DNA of 64,000 bases, from assembly GCA_965216645.1 (NCBI GenBank), contig CBDCGJ010000022.1, positions 1-64,000 of the forward strand, read 5' to 3'. The position numbers and the translations under genes were made by a program. This document shows, one piece after another, positions 24,762 through 34,700 of the stretch. The notes under the pieces are model-generated. The model worked only from the letters and a program-made list of their open reading frames with translations, ran no database searches and was not told the DNA's origin. Every line of letters starts with the position of its first letter. The stretch's first letter is position 1. Source of the stretch: CBDCGJ01 sp965216645. Lineage in GTDB: Bacteria > Pseudomonadota > Alphaproteobacteria > GCA-2731375.

Positions 24762-27079
24762 TCCGCCCTCCTCCCGCGACGCCCGCGGCCGCGGACGTGC
24801 GGATCTCCGGCGTGGTGCAGGGGGTCGGATTTCGCCCGTTCCTGCACCGGCTCGCGCTCCGGCACGGTCTGAACGGGTTCGTCCGAAACGACTCCGGGGG
24901 GGTGGAGGCCCGACTCGAGGGCCCCGACGCCGCCATCGATGCCTTTCTCACGGAAATGGCCGCCGAGGCCCCGCCCCTCGCACGGATCGACGCGTTGAGG
25001 GCGGTCCCTGCGGTCCCGCGGGGGGAGACGTCTTTCCGCGTGCTCGAGAGCAGGCCGAGCGCGGGCGAGCGCCTCCCGGTTTCACCCGACGTATCCACGT
25101 GCGATTCCTGCCTCGTCGAGCTGTCCGATCCGCTCGACCGGCGATTCGGTTACCCCTTCATCACCTGCACGGACTGCGGTCCTCGGTATTCGGTGACCCT
25201 AAGAATGCCCTACGACCGCGACCGAACGACGATGCGGCCGTTCAGGATGTGCCCGGCGTGTGATGAGGAGTACTCGACCGCGAGCGATCGACGGTACCAC
25301 TCGGAGACGAACTCGTGTCCCGACTGCGGTCCGCGCTTCTGGCTGGAGCCGACGGCTTCCGTCGACGCTCCGATCCGGGTGTCGACGCAGACCGACGACG
25401 AGCATCCCCTCGCGGCCGCGGCCGACCGTCTCCGGGAGGGTGCGATCGTCGCCGTGAAGGGCGTCGGCGGCTTCCACCTCGCGGTCGATGCCACGAACGA
25501 AGCGGCCGTCAGGCGCCTGCGCCGCCGCAAGGCGCGAGACGAGAAGCCCTTCGCGATGCTGGTGTCCTCCCTCGACGCGGCCGCTCGACTCGCGGAGGTC
25601 AGCCCGGCTGCGGCGGGACAGCTCGATGCGCCCGAGCGGCCGATCGTGGTCCTGCCTCGGCGGGAGCTCGCGAGACTCGCGCCCGGCGTGAGCCCGGGGC
25701 TCTCGACGGTCGGGATCATGCTCCCGTCGGCTCCTCACCAGGCCCTTCTGGCGACCGCCGTGGGCCGCCCTCTCGTCTTCACAAGCGGGAACCTGTCGAA
25801 CGAGCCCCTCGTCGCGGATAACCGCGACGCCCGCGAGTCCCTCTCCGACATCGCGGACTGGTTCCTCTTCCACGACCGGGACATCTCCGCCCGGATCGAT
25901 GACAGCGTCGTGCGCGTCGTAGAGGGGCGGCCGGTGTTTCTGCGCCGGGCGCGAGGATATGCCCCTCTTCCGCTGCGCGCGCCCGTCGCGGCGCCGGTTC
26001 CCTTGCTCGCCGTTGGGGGACACCTGAAGAGCACCTTCGCGCTCATGGACGCGGACCAGGTGTTCATGAGCCCTCACCTCGGAAACCTCGAGAGCCTCGA
26101 GACGCTCGAACACTTCGAGGACACGCTGGCGAGGTTTCGCGAACTGTTCGGCATCGAGCCCGAAGCCGTGGCTCGCGACCTCCACCCCGCCTACCTGTCG
26201 ACGAAGTGGGCAGACGAGCTCGGAGTCGGGCCGATCGTGCCGGTGCAGCACCACCACGCGCACATCGCGGCGATCGCGGCCGAGCACGGGGTGCTCGAGC
26301 CCGTCCTCGGCGTGGCCTACGACGGGACCGGCTTCGGAGAGGACGGGTGCGTCTGGGGCGCCGAGTTCCTGCTCTCCGCCCCCACGGGCTACCGGCGGCT
26401 CGCGCACCTGCGGTACGCACCACTTCCGGGGGGCGACCTCGCCGCCCGCCAGCCGTGGCGCGCGGCGGCGGGATACCTCTCCCTGGCAGAGGACGGCGAG
26501 TCGGGGGCGGCCTTCGCGGGCGTGTCCCGGCGGGAGCGGCAGGTCGTCGAGAGGCAGATCCGGCGACGCCTCAACGCGCCGCTCTGGTCGTCGATGGGAC
26601 GCCTCTTCGACGCCGCTGCCGCGATTATCGGAGTCAGAGGCTCGTCGACGTACGAGGGGCAGGCCGCGATGGAGCTCGAGTCGCTGGCGGGCACGGTGGA
26701 AGCGGACCCCCTCCCCCTCCCCTGGACAGAATCGGACGGGATGAGGATCCTCGATCCCCTTCCCCTCCTCCGTCGTCTCGCGAGCGGGGTGCGCCGGGGG
26801 CAGGAGCCGTCGGAGTTGGCGGCGGGATTCCACGAAGGCGTCGCCCGAGCCACCGCCGACCTGGTCCTGGAGCTTTCGCGCGAGCGGCGAATCGACCGGG
26901 TCGCGCTCGGGGGCGGCGTGTTTCAGAACGCCCGTCTGCTGGAATCGACGAGTCGGCGGCTCGAACACATGGGTCTCGACGTATTGCACCCGCGATCGCT
27001 GAGCCCCAACGACGGGAGCATCAGCTACGGACAGGCGGTCATCGCAGCCGCGAGGCTGCGGGCCGCGGAGAGGAGTTAG
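24758..27079 (+). CDS. hypF: HypF carbamoyltransferase
   Basis: A 773-aa protein starting at GTG 24758 inside the hypB stop. Domains in order are an acylphosphatase domain (ISGVVQGVGFRPFLHRLA), two zinc fingers (CDSC...CTDCGPRYS and CPAC...CPDCGPR), a YrdC-like domain (VAVKGVGGFHLAVDATNE, FTSGNLSNEPL) and a C-terminal Kae1-like domain with QHHHAHIAAI, VAYDGTGFGEDG and GGGVFQN. It makes the thiocarboxamide on HypE from carbamoyl phosphate for the cyanide ligands. The length is normal and all domains are intact. Confidence 0.97.
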   Translation: MIRPPPATPAAADVRISGVVQGVGFRPFLHRLALRHGLNGFVRNDSGGVEARLEGPDAAIDAFLTEMAAEAPPLARIDALRAVPAVPRGETSFRVLESRPSAGERLPVSPDVSTCDSCLVELSDPLDRRFGYPFITCTDCGPRYSVTLRMPYDRDRTTMRPFRMCPACDEEYSTASDRRYHSETNSCPDCGPRFWLEPTASVDAPIRVSTQTDDEHPLAAAADRLREGAIVAVKGVGGFHLAVDATNEAAVRRLRRRKARDEKPFAMLVSSLDAAARLAEVSPAAAGQLDAPERPIVVLPRRELARLAPGVSPGLSTVGIMLPSAPHQALLATAVGRPLVFTSGNLSNEPLVADNRDARESLSDIADWFLFHDRDISARIDDSVVRVVEGRPVFLRRARGYAPLPLRAPVAAPVPLLAVGGHLKSTFALMDADQVFMSPHLGNLESLETLEHFEDTLARFRELFGIEPEAVARDLHPAYLSTKWADELGVGPIVPVQHHHAHIAAIAAEHGVLEPVLGVAYDGTGFGEDGCVWGAEFLLSAPTGYRRLAHLRYAPLPGGDLAARQPWRAAAGYLSLAEDGESGAAFAGVSRRERQVVERQIRRRLNAPLWSSMGRLFDAAAAIIGVRGSSTYEGQAAMELESLAGTVEADPLPLPWTESDGMRILDPLPLLRRLASGVRRGQEPSELAAGFHEGVARATADLVLELSRERRIDRVALGGGVFQNARLLESTSRRLEHMGLDVLHPRSLSPNDGSISYGQAVIAAARLRAAERS

Positions 27080-27081
27080 CC

Positions 27082-27426
27082 ATGTGCCTCGGGGTCCCGG
27101 GCCAGGTGATATCGGTGAACGGGCAGACCGCGGTCGTCGACTTCTTCGGCGTGCGTCGAGAGACTCGGCTCGATGTCGTGGACGAACCGGTGTCCGCGGG
27201 AGACTACATCCTCAATCACGTGGGATTCGCGATCCGGCGGATCCCCGCCGACGAGATCGAGGAAACGCTCAGGTTGTACGAGGTGCTCCTCGCCGAGGCC
27301 GAGGATGACATCATGGCCGAAGACGTTCGCGGCGAGATCGAGGCCACTCCCCGCTACGGCTCGGGCTCCGACGCCCTGGCTCCGGGCCTCGGGGGAGCGG
27401 TCGCCGGATCGGAGGAAGCACCATGA
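27082..27426 (+). CDS. hypC: HypC hydrogenase assembly chaperone with C-terminal extension
   Basis: A 114-aa protein starting MCLGVPGQVISV, with the essential Cys2 that becomes N-terminal. The core with VVDFFGVRRETRLDVV and GDYILNHVGFAIRRI ends near residue 80. About 35 extra residues (acidic, then Gly/Ala-rich) extend beyond the usual 75-90 aa. HypC carries the Fe(CN)2CO group with HypD and then escorts the large subunit. It starts 2 bp after hypF and its stop overlaps the hypD start (ATGA). Confidence 0.95.
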   Translation: MCLGVPGQVISVNGQTAVVDFFGVRRETRLDVVDEPVSAGDYILNHVGFAIRRIPADEIEETLRLYEVLLAEAEDDIMAEDVRGEIEATPRYGSGSDALAPGLGGAVAGSEEAP

Positions 27427-28568
27427 GCACGACCACGCTAACGGGTTCGGCGGTCGGTGACGCCCGCAGACTCCGCTTTCGTGACCCCGCGCGCGCCGCG
27501 GACCTGACAAGACGCCTCGAGGATCTGTGCGGAGAGATCGGGCGTGCGCCCGTCTCCATCATGCACGTGTGCGGTAGCCACGAGCAGTCGATCGCCAAAT
27601 ACGGGCTTCGATCGGCGCTGCCGCGCGCGCTCGACGTCATCATGGGTCCCGGGTGCCCGGTATGCGTGACCGACATGCCCGAGGTGGACGAGGCGGTGCT
27701 CCTCGCGCTGCAGGGGCACGTCGTCGCCACCTACGGTGACATGCTCAAGGTGCCGGGGACCTCGATGTCGCTGGAGGATGCGCAGGCCCGGGGCGGGTCC
27801 GTGGAGGTCGTGTACAGCGCCGCGCAGGCGGTGGACCTGGCCCGCCGAGAAGACCGACAGGTGGTGTTCTTCGCCAGCGGATTCGAGACGACCGCAGTGG
27901 CGACGGCCGCCGTCGCGCTGGCGGACCCGCCACCGAACTTCTCCATCCTGTCCGCCCACAAGTACATCCCGCCGGTAATGGAGATCGTCGCCGAGATGCC
28001 CCAGACGCGCGTGGAGGGTTTCCTCGCTGCCGGCCATGCGGCGACCATCACCGGATACGACCTGTTCGAGCGGTTCGTGGATCGCCACGAAATCCCCGTC
28101 GTCGTGGCCGGATTCGAGCCCCTCGATGTGCTGGCCGGTCTCGCCAGGCTCGTCGAGCTGATCCGGGACGATCGCGCCGAGGTCGCGAATATGTACCCGC
28201 GGTGTGTCACCCGGGACGGGAATCGCAACGCCCAGGACCAGCTGTGGCGCGTGTTCACGTGCGAAGGCGGTCAGTGGCGCGGGATCGCCCACGTTCCCAA
28301 TGGCAACCTCCGACTCCGGGAGGAATTCGCCGGGCTCGATGCCAGACGGCGCTTCGACGTCGACCTGGAGCGGTTCTGGAACGAATCGCCGCCGCGCCTC
28401 ACGCAGCTCTGCGTATGCGGGGACATCATGGCGGGTCTGTCATCCCCCGCGGACTGCTCGTTGTTCGGCCGCGAGTGTCGCCCCGACTCCCCCGTGGGGG
28501 CCTGCATGGTCAGCAGCGAGGGCACGTGCAAGATCTGGCATCAGTATGGAGGGCATCCGGACCTATGA
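27423..28568 (+). CDS. hypD: HypD hydrogenase formation protein
   Basis: A 381-aa scaffold protein. Conserved elements are IMHVCGSHEQSIAKYGLR, GPGCPVCVTD, ATYGDMLKVPG, FFASGFETTA, LSAHKYIPP, and the [4Fe-4S]-binding C-terminus (CVCGDIMAG, CSLFGREC, GACMVSSEGTC). It assembles the Fe(CN)2CO unit with HypC and HypE. A ~15-residue N-terminal extension is slightly longer than usual. It overlaps both neighbours (ATGA). Confidence 0.97.
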   Translation: MSTTTLTGSAVGDARRLRFRDPARAADLTRRLEDLCGEIGRAPVSIMHVCGSHEQSIAKYGLRSALPRALDVIMGPGCPVCVTDMPEVDEAVLLALQGHVVATYGDMLKVPGTSMSLEDAQARGGSVEVVYSAAQAVDLARREDRQVVFFASGFETTAVATAAVALADPPPNFSILSAHKYIPPVMEIVAEMPQTRVEGFLAAGHAATITGYDLFERFVDRHEIPVVVAGFEPLDVLAGLARLVELIRDDRAEVANMYPRCVTRDGNRNAQDQLWRVFTCEGGQWRGIAHVPNGNLRLREEFAGLDARRRFDVDLERFWNESPPRLTQLCVCGDIMAGLSSPADCSLFGRECRPDSPVGACMVSSEGTCKIWHQYGGHPDL

Positions 28569-29692
28569 GCACTCGAACGGACGCGATCGAGCAAGCCCCG
28601 ACGGCGGGATCGCCGTCTCCGAACGGTCGGCCACCGACGCCCAGTGAGCCGGGAACGCGGACCCGGCGACTGACCGATGAGATCGTGACGCTCAAACACG
28701 GGGCGGGCGGGCTCGCGATGAGACGGCTCATCGAGACCGTGTTTATTGGCGGGATGCCGAAGACCGGGGCCGTGTGGCACGGCCTGAACGCGCTCGACGA
28801 CGGGGCCGCGATCCGGGTCGGGGACGACTGGCTGGTCCTCACGACCGATTCCCACGTGATCCACCCGGTCTTCTTCCCGGGTGGGGACATCGGGCGACTG
28901 GCCGTCGCCGGGACGGTGAACGACCTCGCCGTCATGGGGGCCACAGCGCCGCTCGGACTCACCTGCTCCGTGATCGTGGAGGAGGGGTTTCCGGTCGCGA
29001 GGCTGGAGGCGATTCAGGCGTCCATCCGAGACACCTGCCGGGAGGCCGGCGTGCCCATCGTGACCGGGGACACCAAGGTGATGGGAAGAGGCGAGATCGA
29101 CGGCATCGTGCTCAACACCACGGGCGTCGCTCTGACGAGGACCCTCGTCACCGATGCGGGGCTCGTCGCCGGAGACCGGATCATCGTCAGCGGACCGATC
29201 GGCGATCACGGAATCGCGTTGATGGCCCGGCGGCACGACCTCGACCTCGGAGACGACCTCCGATCGGACGTCGCACCGGTGAACCTGGCCGTGGCGGCGG
29301 CGCTGGCTGTGGCACCCGGGGGCGTGCGCGCCATGAAGGACCCGACGCGAGGCGGTCTCTCCGGCGCCCTCCACGAGATGGCGGCCAAGAGCGGGTTGCA
29401 GGTCGTCATCGAGGAATCTCGCGTGCCGGTGTCCGAACCCGCGCGATCCGCGGCCGAGATCCTCGGCCTGGACCCCTTCGTCATCGCGAACGAGGGGAAG
29501 GCGGTGATGGGAGTCGCACCGGACGCGGTCGACGACGTGCTCGATGCGCTTCGGTCGCACCCCGTCGCCGCCGAAGCCGCCCTCATCGGCGAATGCGTGG
29601 ATGGGGTCGCGGGACGGGTCGTGCTGGACACCGGGCTGGGGCGCCGTCTGCTGCCCGAGATCGAAGGTGAACCGTTGCCGAGGATCTGCTGA
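28565..29692 (+). CDS. hypE: HypE hydrogenase expression/formation protein
   Basis: A 375-aa AIR-synthase-like ATPase. Start ATG 28565 overlaps the hypD stop. HGAGGLAMRRLIE, NALDDGAAI, GGDIGRLAVAGTVNDLAVMGA, GDTKVM and KDPTRGGLSGAL are conserved. The protein ends PRIC, the C-terminal Cys that receives the carbamoyl group from HypF and is dehydrated to thiocyanate. About 35 N-terminal residues before VTLKHGAGG are Pro/Ser-rich and atypical. Its stop overlaps the start of the next gene (TGATG). Confidence 0.97.
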   Translation: MSTRTDAIEQAPTAGSPSPNGRPPTPSEPGTRTRRLTDEIVTLKHGAGGLAMRRLIETVFIGGMPKTGAVWHGLNALDDGAAIRVGDDWLVLTTDSHVIHPVFFPGGDIGRLAVAGTVNDLAVMGATAPLGLTCSVIVEEGFPVARLEAIQASIRDTCREAGVPIVTGDTKVMGRGEIDGIVLNTTGVALTRTLVTDAGLVAGDRIIVSGPIGDHGIALMARRHDLDLGDDLRSDVAPVNLAVAAALAVAPGGVRAMKDPTRGGLSGALHEMAAKSGLQVVIEESRVPVSEPARSAAEILGLDPFVIANEGKAVMGVAPDAVDDVLDALRSHPVAAEAALIGECVDGVAGRVVLDTGLGRRLLPEIEGEPLPRIC

Positions 29693-30576
29693 TGCCGACG
29701 TCATCGCCGACTCCCCACATCCTGACCCGCGTCGCGGACGGCGTGGGGGTCCTTACGATCGATCGCCGCGATCGCTTCAATTCGCTCGATGTGGCGACCG
29801 CCCGAGACTTCCGTCGCGCCGGGCTTCGTCTGGCGCGTGACGCGGACGTCCGGTGCGTGGTTCTTCGGGGCGAGGGAGGAGTCTTCTGCTCGGGAGCCGA
29901 TCTCAAGTACATCTCCGGTCTCGGCTCCACCGACGATTTCGAGTACCTCCACCCGACGGGACGGGGGCCGGAAGCCGGGTTCGGCGAGAGCTTCAAGCAG
30001 ATCCTCGAATACCTTCATTCCGCCATCTCCGAGATCAAGCGGGCACCGAAGCCGTTCGTCGCGGCGGTGGACGGGATCGCCGCGGCCGGCGGGTTCGGGA
30101 TCGCGATGGCCTGCGACCTGGTGTTCGCCTCGGACCGCTCATCGTTCGAGTGGGCGTACCATAAGACGGCGCTCACCGGGGCCGAGAGCTCGACGTTCTT
30201 CCTCCCCAGGCTGGTGGGGCTGAGGAAGGCCTTCGAGCTGATCTTCCTCAACCCGCGACTCTCGGCCGAAGAGGCGAAGGCGGCGGGACTGGTGAACGAG
30301 GTCTTCCCGGTGGAGGATTTCGAGGAGCGAACGATGACCGTCGCCCGCGAGCTCGCGAGCGGCCCGACCGAGTCCTTCGCGGTCGCGAAACGGCTCGTTC
30401 ATCGGGCGGCGGGCGTCGAGCAGCTCGAGCATCACCTGGACGAGGAGCTGCGCGAGCTCGCGCGTAGCGCGGAACGCGCGGCGTTCGATGAGGGACTGAC
30501 CGCGTTTTTCGAGAAACGGGAGCCGCGGTTCGAGGCGGAGGCGGATGCCCCGACCGACGAACCGCAGCGAGCGTGA
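29692..30576 (+). CDS. Enoyl-CoA hydratase/isomerase family protein
   Basis: A 294-aa crotonase-fold protein. The motifs include GVLTIDRRDRFNSLD, the oxyanion strand GVFCSGADLKYI and DGIAAAGGFGIAMACDLVFAS. The Glu expected in GGG-E hydratases at the second oxyanion region is not obvious, so reaction type (hydratase, isomerase or other) cannot be assigned. It overlaps the hypE stop by one base and looks transcriptionally tied to the hydrogenase operon, though no role in hydrogenase maturation is known for this family. Confidence 0.85.
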   Translation: MPTSSPTPHILTRVADGVGVLTIDRRDRFNSLDVATARDFRRAGLRLARDADVRCVVLRGEGGVFCSGADLKYISGLGSTDDFEYLHPTGRGPEAGFGESFKQILEYLHSAISEIKRAPKPFVAAVDGIAAAGGFGIAMACDLVFASDRSSFEWAYHKTALTGAESSTFFLPRLVGLRKAFELIFLNPRLSAEEAKAAGLVNEVFPVEDFEERTMTVARELASGPTESFAVAKRLVHRAAGVEQLEHHLDEELRELARSAERAAFDEGLTAFFEKREPRFEAEADAPTDEPQRA

Positions 30577-30596
30577 CACACGAGGAGGGAGTTTCC

Positions 30597-30803
30597 ATGC
30601 ACGAGAGACCGAGGACCCTCGTTCGGGCGGCCACCGCCGCGGTGCTGGGCATGGGATTCGGGACGCCGCTCGCGGCTCATCCCGGCCACAGCCACGACGG
30701 TTTGCTCGGTGGCGCCGCCCATCTCATCGCCGACTCGGCGGGACTGCTCGTCATTCTCGCCCTGGGAATCGTGGTGTGGAGGCGGCACCGAGCCTCGGGC
30801 TGA
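30597..30803 (+). CDS. Small His-containing membrane peptide, HupE/UreJ-like N-terminus
   Basis: A 68-aa peptide starting at ATG 30597 with GGAGGG 8 bases upstream. It has a signal-like hydrophobic N-terminus ending PLAA, a His motif HPGHSHDG, then a single C-terminal membrane helix (LLVILALGIVVW) and a basic tail RRHRASG. The AHPGH motif just after a cleaved signal is typical of HupE/UreJ nickel or cobalt permeases, but those have six helices; here only one remains. It may be a reduced metal-binding partner of the hydrogenase locus. This is inference from position and motif. Confidence 0.6.
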   Translation: MHERPRTLVRAATAAVLGMGFGTPLAAHPGHSHDGLLGGAAHLIADSAGLLVILALGIVVWRRHRASG

Positions 30804-30830
30804 TGGCCCTTCACCCCGCGCCGCGTGCCC

Positions 30831-31529
30831 TCACGGACGGATCCGGACGCCGGCGCCGATCCCCCACTCATCGTCGGCCTCGCCCGGGAAGTAGCTGGCG
30901 GCCGTAAGCAGCGAGATCCGGGAGCCCAGCCCGAGGTCGAGCTCGAGGAACGGTCCGCCCGTATCCCACCCCGCGATCGTGCGGCCGGCCCCCAGACCGA
31001 CCATCGCCAGGCTCGTCCCTACCGGGAATCCGATGCCGAGCCGGCTGATCCCGGTCGTGCCATAGAGAGGGTGCGGGGCCGCGTGATCGAACAGAAGATG
31101 GACGCTCGATCGCCCGGCCGTCCGCAGATAGAAGGATGGCCCCGGCCCGATTCCATCCCCCGGAGGTCCCGGCATGTGCGTGTATCCGACCCCGGCCGCG
31201 AACCCCCCTTTGTCGTAGGCGAGCATGCCGCCCCCGAACCAGCCACCGGCGTCGGAGTAGGAGTCGTCGGCTCCGGCCGTTCCTCCGAATGCCGAGACGT
31301 GAAGGCCTTCAACCCGGTAGTCGGCGGCGACTGCGACCGTGCGCTGCGGCACCGGAGTCGACGACCTGAGCTCTCCGGAGCAGCTGCGCGTCACATCAAC
31401 CCCCTGCCCGACTCCCGCGCCCACCGCGATCTCGAACCCACCGTCTTCTGCCTGTTGAATGGCGATCGGCGGGCCGACCGTCCACAGCCCGAGCAGCGTG
31501 AACACTCCCACGTGCTTGATCGCACTCAT
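30831..31529 (-). CDS. Exported beta-rich (outer-membrane-like) protein
   Basis: A 232-aa protein starting at ATG 31529 after a GGAGG ribosome site. A signal peptide (GVFTLLGLWTVGPPIAI) is followed by alternating hydrophobic and Gly-rich strands, with many aromatic residues (GGWFGGGMLAYDKGGFAAGVGYTH) and a C-terminal GIGAGVRIRP strand. The pattern suggests an 8-stranded barrel, but no family is recognised. It is convergent with the hydrogenase-operon peptide, 27 bp away. Confidence 0.65.
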   Translation of the reverse strand: MSAIKHVGVFTLLGLWTVGPPIAIQQAEDGGFEIAVGAGVGQGVDVTRSCSGELRSSTPVPQRTVAVAADYRVEGLHVSAFGGTAGADDSYSDAGGWFGGGMLAYDKGGFAAGVGYTHMPGPPGDGIGPGPSFYLRTAGRSSVHLLFDHAAPHPLYGTTGISRLGIGFPVGTSLAMVGLGAGRTIAGWDTGGPFLELDLGLGSRISLLTAASYFPGEADDEWGIGAGVRIRP

Positions 31530-31721
31530 TGCGACCTCCCTTTCCGGAGCGACAGTTCGTTCTGACGCACCTGAATCGGAGCATCCATCGATCAAGCGTC
31601 GATCAAGTCGGGGGACGCCGTCTCGGGGCGCGGCATCGCGCGACCCCCGGCGAACGGACATCTTCCACGTTCCGGGCGTTCCCCGGGGACAGATTCGATT
31701 CCTCGAGCCGAGAGCCGTTCC

Positions 31722-34700
31722 ATGCGTCGTTCCTGCCTGCCTTTCGTGATCGGGCTGCTCGCCCTCGCCTTCCCTCCGTTCGTATATGCCCAGGAGGGTC
31801 CCGACGCGGACAGCGAGCCCGAGAACAAGAACCTCCCCCTCGAGCCCGCGCGGTCCTTCGACCTGGACACGACAGAGGGCTCGTGGCTGTCCCTCGACGT
31901 CAGTCCCGACGGGCAGACGATCGTGTTCGACATGCTGGGGGACCTCTTCACGCTCCCCGTCTCCGGCGGGACCGCGACCCGCATCACGAGCGGCATGGCG
32001 TTCGACATGCAACCGCGGTTCTCTCCGGACGGCGAGCACCTCGTCTTCGTCTCGGATCGCAGCGGCGGGGACAACATCTGGACGTTGGAGCTGGCCACGG
32101 GCGACACGACCCAGATCACGAAGGGAAACGGCAATTCGTGGATGTCTCCGGACTGGTCGCCTGACGGCGATTACATCGCGGCGTCAAAGGGCCAGACACG
32201 GCTCGGCGGCGTGCAGCTCTGGATGGGGCATCGTGAGGGAGGAAGCGGCACGGTCCTGACGCCGCAGCCACAGAATCTGAAGACGGTGGGGGCGGCGTTC
32301 ACGCCCGACGGTCGGTACATCTGGCACGCGCGCCGCATTAACAGCTGGGACTACAACGCCGCGTTCCCCCAGTACCAGCTCGCGGTGTACGACCGCGAAA
32401 CCGGCGATGTCTTCAATCGAACCTCGCGGTACGGCTCGGCGTTCCGCCCGACGCTCTCGTCCGACGGTCGCTGGCTCGTTTACGGCTCGCGTCACGAGGA
32501 TCAGACGGGCCTTCGGCTCCGGGATCTCTCGACGGGGGACGAGAGCTGGCTCGCCTACCCGGTCCAGCGGGACGACAAGGAGTCCATAGCGGATCGCGAC
32601 GTGCTGCCGGGAATGGCCTTCACGCCGGACTCTCGCGAGGTGATCGCCTCGTTCGGCGGCAAGATCTGGCGCCTCCCGATCGACGGAAGCGACCGCGTCG
32701 AGATCCCGTTCCGCGTGACGGAGACCTTCGTCATGGGACCCGAGGTCTGGTTCGAGTACGAGATCGAAGACTCGCCGACGTTCACGGTTCGTCAGATCAG
32801 GGACGCCGTTCCCTCCCCCGACGGATCGAAGCTGGCCTTCACTTCACTCGATCGGCTCTACGTGATGGACTGGCCGAACGGGACGCCCCGGCGACTGACC
32901 GAGAGCGAGGCGACCGAGGCGCACCCCGCGTGGTCGCGCGACGGGGAGTGGCTGGCGTACGTCTCGTGGCAGCCCAGCGGCGGACACATCTGGAAGGTCC
33001 GAGCGGGGGGCGGCGACCCGGTGCGACTCACGAGCGCGGTGGGAACCTACCAGCAACCCTCATGGTCCCCGGACGGCTCGCGCCTCGCCGCGATTCGGGG
33101 TCCGGCGCGCGCCTACCAGGAGTCGACCGGGCCGGGAGCGCCGGGCGCGAACGAGGACATCGTGTGGGTCGCGTCCGACGCGCCCGCGGGTGGCGGGTCC
33201 GCGACCATGATCGCCCCCACGCAGGGCCGGCAGCGACCGCATTTCACGGCCGACACCGATCGGATCTATCTGTCGCACGGCGGAGACGGCCTCGTGTCGA
33301 TCCGGTGGGACGGCACCGACCAGAAGGAACACGTGAAGGTCGTCGGGAACACGCGGCCCGGCGCCCAGCAGCCGAACGGCGCCGCGCTGACGATGATGGC
33401 ACCGCAGGGTGATCGGGCGCTCGCGATGGTCAACCGGGACATCTACGTGGTGACGGTCCCCCAGGTGGGGGGGGACGCTCCGACCATCTCGGTCGCCAAC
33501 CCCGACAACGCGTCCTTCCCGGCCCGGAAGGTCACCGAAATCGGCGGGGAGTTCCCCGCCTGGGGCGGTGACGGCAACACGGTGCACTTCTCCATGGGGA
33601 ACGCCCACTTCGTGTACGATCTCGAGCGGGCCCGCGTGGTCGAGGACTCGATCGCGGACGCGGCCGCCGAAGAGGCGGAGGACGAATCCGACGAGGCCGC
33701 GGACGACGCCGAGGCTGAAGGCGAGGACGACGAGGAGGATGCGGGTTACCGTCCCTTCGAGCAGCGCGTCCTGATCCAGGCCACGCGCGACATCCCCGAG
33801 GGCACCGTCCTCCTGCGCGGGGGGCGCGTGATCACGATGAACGGCGACGAGGTCATCGAGAACGCGGACATCCTGGTACGCGACAACCGCATCACGGCGG
33901 TTGGGCCTTCGGGGGCGGTCGACGTGCCCGCCGGGACGCAGGAGATCGACATCTCCGGCAAGACCGTGACGCCGGGCTTCGTCGACACCCACGCCCACAT
34001 GTGGCCCGCGTTCGGTCTCCACAAGCAGCAGGTGTGGATGTACCTCGCGAACCTCGCCTACGGCGTGACCCTGACTCGCGATCCGCAGACCTCGCAGACA
34101 GACGTCATCACGTACGGCGATCTCGTCGATGCCGGCCAGGCTATCGGCCCGCGCGTCTACTCGACCGGCCCGGGCGTCTTCGGCGACTACGTCATGAACG
34201 CGATCGAGGACCGCGACCATGCCGGCCGCATCCTCAAGGCGTACAGCGAGTATTACGATACCAAGACCATCAAGATGTACATGGCGGGCAACCGGCAGCA
34301 GCGTCAGTGGGTGATCGACGCTGCCCGGGAGCAGGGCCTGATGCCGACCACCGAGGGCGGCCTCCGGGCGCAGTACGACCTCACGCTCGCGATCGACGGC
34401 TACTCGGGGCTCGAGCACAGCTACCCGATCTTCCCGCTCTACGAGGACGTCGTGACGCTGTTCGCGGAGTCCAGGATCGCCTACACCCCCACCCTGCTCG
34501 TCGCGTACGGGGGACCGTGGACCGAGAACTACTGGTACTCGAAGGAGCCGCCCCACGACGATCCCAAGCTCCAGCGGTTCACCCCGCACAGCGAGCTGGA
34601 CGCGAAGTCGCGTCGCCGGAATGCCGGCTGGTTCATGGACGAGGAGTATGTCCACGAGGAGATCGCCGAAGGGGCGAGGAAGGTCCTCGACGCCGGGGGA

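Noticed and set aside
25199..26989. 596-aa minus-strand reading frame
   Set aside because: It is antisense to hypF, which has all family domains.
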